A stretch of DNA of 13,789 bases, taken from an uncultured Rhodospirillales bacterium (lineage in GTDB: Bacteria; Pseudomonadota; Alphaproteobacteria; Acetobacterales; Acetobacteraceae). Positions 1 to 5,317 of this stretch are shown one piece after another. Position 1 is the first letter of the stretch. Each line of letters starts with the position of its first letter. The notes under the pieces are model-generated. The model was not told where the DNA came from. It worked only from the letters and a program-made list of their open reading frames with translations, and did no database searches. Position numbers and translations under genes: made by a program. The stretch lies in contig CAIYPH010000525.1 of assembly GCA_903928045.1 (NCBI GenBank), positions 1 through 13,789 on the forward strand, written 5' to 3'.

Positions 1-1
1 C

Positions 2-223
2 AGCCAGGCCCAGCGCCTCCTGCGCCCCATCTGCCACATGCTCGGCATCACCCCCGCCTGCATCGCGCCCCGCCCCAAGCGCGCAAGAAAGCCCCGCCCG
101 ACCAAGCCCCGCCCTGCGAAGCCCCGCCGCCTCACCCGCAAGCAGCGCCAGGCCATCCTCTGGTATCCCAACTCAGAAGGGAAACCGATGAACCTCCTCC
201 CGCGAAAATTGCCCAGAGATTAG
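2..223 (+). CDS. C-terminal fragment of an unidentified basic protein (5' end outside window)
   Basis: The frame is open from base 2 and stops at TAG 221-223, so only about 73 C-terminal residues are visible. It begins SQAQRLLRPICHMLGITPAC, continues with a Lys/Arg/Pro-rich stretch built on KPRPxKPRP repeats, and ends in WYPNSEGKPMNLLPRKLPRD. An internal ATG at 38 could start a 61-residue protein, but the codons before it read equally well and no ribosome binding site precedes it, so a truncated longer gene is preferred. The RLLRPICHMLGI segment followed by a basic proline-rich tail resembles short hypothetical proteins I associate with Acetobacteraceae. No function can be assigned. The basic tail could bind nucleic acid, but that is speculation. 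Confidence 0.5.
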   Translation, partial: SQAQRLLRPICHMLGITPACIAPRPKRARKPRPTKPRPAKPRRLTRKQRQAILWYPNSEGKPMNLLPRKLPRD

Positions 224-234
224 CGGCGGGAGAG

Positions 235-266
235 TTGCGTCCATATTGTTGTTATATCGATATAAT
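235..266 (+). promoter_or_regulatory. Possible promoter ahead of the glycine-rich gene
   Basis: A perfect TATAAT lies at 261-266 in an AT-rich island that stands out in this GC-rich window. The best upstream hexamer is TTGCGT at 235-240, but the 20-bp spacing is longer than ideal. The site would give a 5' leader of roughly 160 bases before GTG 430. The rest of 224-429 shows no convincing gene. Confidence 0.25.
252..265. promoter_or_regulatory. Perfect 14-bp palindrome TTATATCGATATAA
   Basis: The sequence TTATATCGATATAA equals its own reverse complement and overlaps the candidate -10 box at 261-266. A symmetric AT-rich site over a promoter is the usual form of a dimeric repressor operator. 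No regulator is encoded nearby, so the role is inference. Confidence 0.35.
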
Positions 267-429
267 ATCTCTGATGCGTTAAATATTTGCGCTCTTCCTC
301 CCCGCGGCTTGACGAGCCCGCCTCCCCCGATGAAATAGTGAGACGGCTGACCAAGCAACAACCACCTGGCAGTCGGCAAAGCAGGCGGGGGTACCTTGGT
401 ATGACATCAATCGGGATCGCGTCGGAGAT

Positions 430-3123
430 GTGCGCGTGAGCGGCGGGCAAGGCGGGCAAGGCGGCTACAATGCCGTCGGCGGCAATGGCGGTGCCGGATC
501 GGACGGCGCCTCCGGGGGCCCCGACCCCAGCCCCGGCGGTGCTGGCGGCGCGGCGGGCGCCCCGGGCACGGGCGCCAATGGCGACGACGGCCAATCGGCG
601 GCGGCGGTTCTTACTAACTTTTATTATTTTCACTATAACCAATTGATCGCGGCCGGTGCCGGTGGCGGCGGCGGCGGCGGAGCCGATGGGGCCGATGTCG
701 ACACCCTCGCCCTTGACCCAGGCACCACGATCGCCGGCGGCAACGGCGGCAATGGCGGCAAGGGTGGAAACGCGCCCTACGGGTACTCCGGCAATGGCGG
801 CGGCGCGGGCGGCGCCGGTGCGGTTGTCTCGGGCAACGGGGCGCTCAATAACGGCAGCATCGCCGGCGGCAATGGCGGCTTTGGCGGCGGCAGCACATTC
901 CCGTCGGCGGTCAATCCTGGCCCCTACGGCGGACCCACCGGCGGCAGCGGCGGCGACGGCGGCGCTGGCGTGCAGTTCGCCGCCGCGGCCCTATTCTCCA
1001 ACGCCGGACTCGTCACCGGCGGCGCGGGCGGAGCGGCCGGCCCGTGGTACGGCAATCAGATTTCCACCATGGCCAACGGCGCGGGTGGCGCCGGCGTGGT
1101 GTTCAGCAACGGTGGCACGCTCATCAACGCTGGCGTGATCGCAGGCGGCGCGTCGGGGTTCAATGGGCAAAACGTCGCCCAGATCTCGAAGGCCCCCGGC
1201 GGCGCGGGGGTGACCGGCGCCGGCCTCGTCATTCTCAACAGCGGCACAGTCGTGGCCGGAGCCTCCAACGGCATCGTCGACAATTATCACGTGCCCGCGA
1301 TCCGCTTCACCAGCGGCGCCAACATGCTCTCCACCAACGGCGGCACCTATCTCGGCGCCATCCAGGTCGCTTCCGGGTCGCTGACCCTCGCCCAAACCGC
1401 CGACTTCGGCGCCGCCGTCAGCACGGAATACACCGTTCCGATCAGCGTCGCCGGCACCCTCGCCGTCACCACCGCCCCCGGCGCGGTGGTCACCTTGTCC
1501 GCCACCAACAGTCTTGGCGGCATCGCGGTACAGTCCGGCAGTCTCGCCTTGGCCAATGCGGCGGCGGCCGGCAGCGGCCAGATCGCCCTCCTCGATGGCG
1601 CGGCGCTGATTGTCCAAAGCGGCGCCACGTCCGGCTTCACCAACCCGCTTGCCAACACCATCACCAGCCTTGACGGCGTGCTCGACGACGCGGCCCTGCC
1701 CTTCACCGCCGGTGCCCAGTCCCTGGTCGCCACCCCGGCGGTGGTGCTGGTGAGCGGAGGGGTCGCGCATTCCTTCAACATCACCAGTGGGGTCTCTGGC
1801 ACCTATTTCGTGGCGCCCGACCGCACGACGCCCGGCGCCGGCACCGAGATTATCGCCCAGACCATCACCGTCAACGACGCGCGCGGCGTATCCAACGCCG
1901 CCGCCGCCGTGCTGTCCGCCAGCGCCAACCTCGCCGCCTACGGCGCCGCCGGCCATGCCTTCACCGTCGCGGTTACGGGGAACCCCGTGCTCGGCGGTGA
2001 ATTCGCCGCCGCCGCGCCGTCCGCTGGTTCCAGCCTGACATTCCAGATCACCGGTACCGCCTCGGTGAGCGGCGCGATCGGCTCCAACCCGATCAGCCTC
2101 GGGTCCGGTGCTGAGCTGGACCTCACGGGCGGTGGCACCCTGTCATCGGCGATCGGCGGTGCCGGCACACTGGCGCTCGCCGCCGCCTATACGCTCGGCA
2201 CAAAAGCGCCCTCCGCCACCTTCCTGCGGATCGATGCCGCCGGGAGCCTCACCGGCAAGGGATCGCTCTCCAGCGCCCTCAACGTCACCGGCTCGGTCCA
2301 GGCGACTGCCTCCCGGCTGCAGCTCAATGGCGCTGTCTCAGGGAATGGTTCGCTCGCCGCGGTCGCCAATGCGGTTCTCGATGTGCAGGGTGGTGGCGTG
2401 TTTGGCGGCAGTATCGCCGGCGATGGCCTGATCAGGCTCGACAGCCGGCTGCTGCTGACCGGCGGCGCCAGCATCACCGCCAAACAAGTGGTCGAGACCG
2501 CCAACCTCACCCTTGGCGCCGGCGTGTCGCTCACTCTTGGCGCCGCGCAACGCTACACGTTCACTCCAGCCGCCGGCCGCACCGTGACTCTCGGCGGCGA
2601 CTCCAGTACCTCCGTCGCGAGCGCCGGCAATGTCACCATGAACGGCGCGGGCACCGCGAATATCGGCGTCGCCTTCATCAACAGCGGCCGCGTCAATGTC
2701 GGTAGCGGCGCGCTGGCCTTCCTGAGGCCGGTTACCAATAATGGGAACGTGACGATCACCGGAGGGGGCGTGTCGATCTCCACTGCGGTCTCGGGCACGG
2801 GGGCCTTCAAGCTCGGCGGTAGTGCCAGTCTGGCGCTGCACGGTGCCGATGCCGGGCAGACCATCGGATTCACCGCCGGCGGTGGCACGCTCGCACTGTC
2901 TAAGCCCATCACGTTCGCCGGCATCATCGACGGCTTCACCGCCGGAGACAGTATTGACCTGGTGAACACCCCGGAGACGTCGTGGGGCTTCTCTGGCGGG
3001 ATCTTGAAGGTCTTTTCAGGGAGCACGAAGGAGGCGGCGCTGCACTTCGGTGGCCACTACACGGCGGCGAATTTCGCCGTCGGCGGCGATGGCCATGGAG
3101 GTACCCTGATCACATTTCACTGA
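430..3123 (+). CDS. Glycine-rich beta-solenoid surface protein (897 aa)
   Basis: I do not recognise a named gene; the protein reads as a repetitive, probably exported adhesin-like protein. Residues 1 to about 280 are glycine-rich (GGNGG, GGAGGAG) with recurring phrases such as LNNGSIAGGNGG, SNAGLVTGGAGG and LINAGVIAGG about every 45 residues, as in parallel beta-helices. Residues 280-800 are Ala/Gly/Thr/Ser strands with N.G and SG turns. The end (FTAGDSIDLV ... GGHYTAANFAVGGDGHGGTLITF) is a C-terminal cap resembling the one before the Hint domain of the 5318-13672 protein; no Hint domain follows here. The start is uncertain. GTG 430 is the first start codon in frame. GTG 436 is 8 bases after GGAG 424-427 and is better placed. 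Upstream in-frame codons lack the G/C third-position bias. No signal peptide is visible, so export is by an unknown route or the 5' end has been lost. Cysteine is absent. Confidence 0.75.
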   Translation: MRVSGGQGGQGGYNAVGGNGGAGSDGASGGPDPSPGGAGGAAGAPGTGANGDDGQSAAAVLTNFYYFHYNQLIAAGAGGGGGGGADGADVDTLALDPGTTIAGGNGGNGGKGGNAPYGYSGNGGGAGGAGAVVSGNGALNNGSIAGGNGGFGGGSTFPSAVNPGPYGGPTGGSGGDGGAGVQFAAAALFSNAGLVTGGAGGAAGPWYGNQISTMANGAGGAGVVFSNGGTLINAGVIAGGASGFNGQNVAQISKAPGGAGVTGAGLVILNSGTVVAGASNGIVDNYHVPAIRFTSGANMLSTNGGTYLGAIQVASGSLTLAQTADFGAAVSTEYTVPISVAGTLAVTTAPGAVVTLSATNSLGGIAVQSGSLALANAAAAGSGQIALLDGAALIVQSGATSGFTNPLANTITSLDGVLDDAALPFTAGAQSLVATPAVVLVSGGVAHSFNITSGVSGTYFVAPDRTTPGAGTEIIAQTITVNDARGVSNAAAAVLSASANLAAYGAAGHAFTVAVTGNPVLGGEFAAAAPSAGSSLTFQITGTASVSGAIGSNPISLGSGAELDLTGGGTLSSAIGGAGTLALAAAYTLGTKAPSATFLRIDAAGSLTGKGSLSSALNVTGSVQATASRLQLNGAVSGNGSLAAVANAVLDVQGGGVFGGSIAGDGLIRLDSRLLLTGGASITAKQVVETANLTLGAGVSLTLGAAQRYTFTPAAGRTVTLGGDSSTSVASAGNVTMNGAGTANIGVAFINSGRVNVGSGALAFLRPVTNNGNVTITGGGVSISTAVSGTGAFKLGGSASLALHGADAGQTIGFTAGGGTLALSKPITFAGIIDGFTAGDSIDLVNTPETSWGFSGGILKVFSGSTKEAALHFGGHYTAANFAVGGDGHGGTLITFH
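436..1290 (+). repeat. Glycine-rich coding repeats, about 45-residue period
   Basis: The DNA carries many copies of GGCGGCAATGGCGGC-like units, for example near 478, 736-760, 793 and 865. At protein level each unit has a strand (x-N-x-G-x-I/V-x-GG) followed by a flexible Gly-rich loop. A run of consecutive GGC codons at about 662-680 makes the segment prone to in-frame length change. The resemblance to mycobacterial PE-PGRS proteins is compositional only: there is no PE domain. Confidence 0.7.
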
Positions 3124-3160
3124 CGCCGGCCGGCGCAGGCCGCTGGGCCGCGGGCGGTCG

Positions 3161-3177
3161 GGACAGCCGATCTGTCC
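3161..3177. other. Small hairpin between solenoid and hydrolase genes
   Basis: GGACAG (3161-3166) and CTGTCC (3172-3177) form a 6-bp stem with loop CCGAT, 38 bases after the solenoid stop codon. A second palindrome, GCCGGCCGGC, is at 3125-3134. No T-tract follows, so this is at best a weak or factor-assisted terminator. It could also be an operator for the hydrolase gene. Confidence 0.25.
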
Positions 3178-3264
3178 GCGGCACGGAGGGACACCCCTGA
3201 TCGCCCCTGTTGCGCCGCCGCGCGTTCCGTCGGAAGCTTGCTTCAACGAAACGCGGAGGACGCC

Positions 3265-4386
3265 ATGGCCGGATTTCCCCTTCCCACCACCACGCTCGAT
3301 GCCGCCGGGCTGCGGCCGGAGCAGATCGCCCGCCTCGGCGCGCTGATCGAGACGCACATCGCCGACGGCCGCTATCCCGGTTGCCAGATCGCCATCGCCC
3401 GTCACGGCAAGCTCGCGCATTTCCAGACCTTCGGCGAAGCCGCCGCAGGCAGGAAGGCCAAGGACGACTCGCTGTGGCTGTTGTTCTCCAACACCAAGGT
3501 GGTCACCGCCGCCGCCTTATGGGTGCTGGCCGAGCAAGGCGCCTTCCGCTTCGTCGATCGCGTCTCCGACCACGTCCCCGAGTTCGCCCAGCACGGCAAG
3601 CAGGGCATCACTATCCTTCAGGTGATGACCCATCTCGGCGGCTACCCCCGCGCCGAAACCCCCTCCACCGTCTGGACCGACCACAAGCTGATGCGGGACG
3701 TCGTCTGCAACTACCCGCTCGAATTCACCCCGGGAACCCGCCTGTTCTACCACGGCGCCACCGCCCACTGGACCGCCGCGGTGCTGATCGAGGCGGTGAC
3801 CGGCCGCGATTTCCGCGACGTCATCCGCGAAACCGTCACCGAACGCCTCGGCCTTGGCGATGAGATCGTCGTCGGCATGACCACGAAGAAGCAACTCGCC
3901 CGCGCCACCGACATGCATGAGCCGACCGCCACCGGCAACGCCCCCGTCGCCAGCAACAATACCGAGGCCTTCCGTCGCGCCGGCGTCCCCGGCGGCGGCG
4001 GCTATGCCACGGCGCGCGGCATGGTCGCCTTCTACCAGGCCATGCTCGCCGGCGGCGAACTCGCGGGCAAACGCTTCGTCGGCCCCCGCGTGCTCGACTA
4101 CGCCATCCGCAACTGGACCGGCGACATGGTGGATGAAAACATGGGCATGCCGATGCACCGCGGCATCGGCCCGCATCTGCGCGGCACCACCGCCACCATC
4201 CGCGGCCTGGGCAGCTTCGCCTCACCGCGCACCTTCGGCCATGGCGGCGCCGGGAACTCGTATTGCTGGGCGGACCCGGATTCGGGCGTGTCCTTCGCCT
4301 ATCTGACGAATTGCCGCATCCCCGATCCGTGGCATTCGGTGCGGTTGGATCTGGTGAGCAATTTCGTGCATTCGGCGATTTTGTAG
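3265..4386 (+). CDS. Beta-lactamase-family serine hydrolase (esterase/EstB-like, 373 aa)
   Basis: This is a member of the serine beta-lactamase / class C penicillin-binding-protein fold family (Pfam Beta-lactamase, PF00144), which includes esterases, D-aminopeptidases and transesterases. The start is ATG 3265 with GGAGGA at 3255-3260; a TTG nine codons upstream has no such support. Ser75-Asn-Thr-Lys78 is the SxxK nucleophile motif (FSNTK). Tyr162 in FYHGATAHW occupies the Tyr-x-Asn position, but the Asn is Gly here. His326-Gly-Gly (FGHGGAGNS) replaces KTG, as is common in the esterase branch. Length is close to the family norm and the frame is intact. No signal peptide is seen, so a cytoplasmic enzyme is likely, and an esterase or lactonase is more probable than a true beta-lactamase. 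The substrate is unknown. Gaps of 141 bp upstream and a hairpin downstream suggest its own transcript. Confidence 0.9.
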   Translation: MAGFPLPTTTLDAAGLRPEQIARLGALIETHIADGRYPGCQIAIARHGKLAHFQTFGEAAAGRKAKDDSLWLLFSNTKVVTAAALWVLAEQGAFRFVDRVSDHVPEFAQHGKQGITILQVMTHLGGYPRAETPSTVWTDHKLMRDVVCNYPLEFTPGTRLFYHGATAHWTAAVLIEAVTGRDFRDVIRETVTERLGLGDEIVVGMTTKKQLARATDMHEPTATGNAPVASNNTEAFRRAGVPGGGGYATARGMVAFYQAMLAGGELAGKRFVGPRVLDYAIRNWTGDMVDENMGMPMHRGIGPHLRGTTATIRGLGSFASPRTFGHGGAGNSYCWADPDSGVSFAYLTNCRIPDPWHSVRLDLVSNFVHSAIL

Positions 4387-4399
4387 GGGGGGAGGAAGG

Positions 4400-4422
4400 G
4401 GTTCTTTTTTGAAAAAAGAGCC
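4400..4422 (+). terminator. Hairpin terminator after the hydrolase gene
   Basis: GGTTCTTTTT pairs with AAAAAGAGCC (one G:T wobble) around a 3-base loop TGA, giving a 10-bp stem 14 bases after the hydrolase stop. The bases AAAAACTTTTATCC follow. The T-rich left arm and A-rich right arm could act in both orientations. I recall similar A/T hairpins as common intergenic elements in Acetobacteraceae, so it may also be a copy of a dispersed element. Confidence 0.6.
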
Positions 4423-4465
4423 AAAAACTTTTATCCGACGGCCTTCGCCCGATCCCGCCTATTTC

Positions 4466-4489
4466 CCCCTCCCGCGTTTGCGCGAGGGG
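4466..4489. repeat. GC-rich imperfect intergenic palindrome
   Basis: CCCCTCCCGCG (4466-4476) pairs with CGCGAGGGG (4481-4489) across a TTTG loop, with two unpaired C residues. It resembles dispersed CCCCTCCCGC / GCGGGAGGGG intergenic palindromes. This single window cannot show whether it is repeated elsewhere in the genome. Confidence 0.35.
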
Positions 4490-4608
4490 ACGGGGCGGGG
4501 CGCCCACGCAGAAAATCCCGTCGCAAGGCGGGAGTCATCACCCAAGCCCATCGCTAAACCGCTGACCTACGCCCCCTCAGGTTTCCCGACATGAGTCGCG
4601 AAGCGAAA

Positions 4609-4746
4609 CTACGCACGTTGGCTCGTGCCGCCACGCTTCGCCGGCGGGATCAGCGGCTTGATCATGCCCCACTCCTCATCCGTCAGATCACTCGGATAGC
4701 GCTGCTTGCTCCGGTCATAACGGCCTCGGTTCTCGGTCGTCCACAT
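4609..4746 (-). pseudogene. IS5-family transposase, N-terminal remnant
   Basis: Read from ATG 4746 on the minus strand, the product is 45 residues: MWTTENRGRYDRSKQRYPSD, then LTDEEWGMIKPLIPPAKRGG, then TSQRA and stop. The first 40 residues match the conserved start of IS5-family transposases (DUF4096 region: YPSDLTDEEW..I.PLIPPAKRGG). An AGGAG lies at 4753-4757, so the original start is intact. Family resemblance ends at about base 4622, after KRGGTS, and the frame stops at 4609-4611. The DDE catalytic part, more than 200 residues, is absent. This is a dead fragment left by deletion or by recombination with unrelated DNA. Confidence 0.85.
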
Positions 4747-4805
4747 CGGATGGCTCCTGCGAATCGGCGTCGCAGGTAGGGAATCAAAAGTGATTCCAGT
4801 GATTC
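4622..4805 (-). mobile_element. Truncated IS5-family element
   Basis: The element comprises the transposase remnant and its upstream leader. The leader carries a palindrome GGAATCA-AAAG-TGATTCC (4780-4797) and a direct repeat AGTGATTC (4789-4796 and 4798-4805), features expected near an IS terminus. The outer boundary is placed near 4805, 21 bases before the GFA stop codon. The other end and any target duplication are missing. Confidence 0.55.
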
Positions 4806-4826
4806 AAGCTGTTTCCGGATGGACAC

Positions 4827-5294
4827 TCAGGCCGTGTCGTCGCCAGGCGGCCGCCGCTTTCTGTTCGGCCGCTCCCACACCACGCCCGGAAACCCCTTCA
4901 GCGGCCGGAGCGCAGCGCCGCCATAGGCCCAGTCCGGGCGCTCGTCGATCCCGACGTGGTAGCGCGGCTCGCGCCCGGTCCGCGTCTCGAACAGTGCGCG
5001 CGGGATGTTGATCATCGTCGCGGATTGCCGCCGCTCATAGATCAGCGGCGTGCCGCAGCGGGCGCAGAAGCTCCTTGCCGCGCCGGATTCGATATCCTCA
5101 AACCGGGTCACCAGGTCGCTACCCTCGGTGATCCGCACACGGCTGCGCCAGCACCCGACATAGGTCGCGCTCGCCGCGCCATGGGCGTGCTGGGTCGCCC
5201 TGGTGTGGTCATGCCAGGCCCAGAAGGCGGGGAAGCTCGCCTCGATGCGAACGCCGGCGCAGACGCATCGGGCATGGATGGTGTTGCCCGTCAA
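4827..5294 (-). CDS. GFA/CENP-V-fold protein lacking the second Cys cluster (155 aa)
   Basis: This is a member of the glutathione-dependent formaldehyde-activating enzyme (GFA) family, PF04828, a small beta-fold that normally binds two zinc ions. The first ligand pair is present in IHARCVCAGVRIEA near the N-terminus and the matching CxxC in SFCARCGTPLIYE in the middle, so the structural zinc site is kept. The family's CHCxxCQ cluster aligns with DHTRATQ (WHDHTRATQHAHG): all three Cys are replaced by Asp, Thr and Thr, so the second, catalytic-type zinc site is lost. Formaldehyde-glutathione chemistry is therefore unlikely and the function is unknown. The chosen start is TTG 5294, giving the usual position before IHARC; there is no ATG or GTG nearby and no clear ribosome binding site. 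It lies 23 bp after the giant gene's stop on the same strand, so co-transcription is possible. Codon use is intact, arguing against decay. Confidence 0.8.
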   Translation of the reverse strand: MTGNTIHARCVCAGVRIEASFPAFWAWHDHTRATQHAHGAASATYVGCWRSRVRITEGSDLVTRFEDIESGAARSFCARCGTPLIYERRQSATMINIPRALFETRTGREPRYHVGIDERPDWAYGGAALRPLKGFPGVVWERPNRKRRPPGDDTA

Positions 5295-5317
5295 ACGTCG
5301 GCCGATCGGGCGCGTCG

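Larger units (their letters stand above)
4387..4826. other. Gene-poor stretch between hydrolase and GFA genes
   Basis: No intact gene is seen. In order it holds an A/T hairpin (4400-4422), a GC hairpin (about 4466-4489), about 120 bases in which I recognise nothing (4490-4608), a broken IS5-family transposase on the minus strand (4609-4746) and the probable IS end with palindrome and direct repeat (4780-4805). The plus-strand frame at 4591-4779 is only the antisense of the transposase remnant. Confidence 0.7.

Noticed and set aside
287..439. Short plus-strand frame ending in LGMTSIGIASEMCA ahead of the glycine-rich gene
   Set aside because: No ribosome binding site, no third-position G/C bias, and no hydrophobic signal-peptide-like stretch. 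Considered as a frameshifted leader of the 430-3123 gene but not supportable.
436..1290. CRISPR-like or satellite array suggested by repeated GGCGGCAATGGCGG units
   Set aside because: Repeat lengths and spacers are irregular and keep one reading frame throughout, so these are coding glycine repeats.
991..1956. Minus-strand 321-codon frame, Gly/Asp/Arg-rich
   Set aside because: It is antisense to the glycine-rich repeats, and its repetitiveness is fully explained by those repeats.
4409..4594. Plus-strand 61-codon frame starting MKKEPKTFIRR
   Set aside because: It begins inside the A/T hairpin and crosses the GC palindrome. There is no ribosome binding site or family resemblance.
4591..4779. 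Plus-strand 62-codon frame starting MSREAKLRTLAR
   Set aside because: Most of it is the reverse complement of the IS5-family transposase remnant, whose minus-strand reading is clearly the real one.
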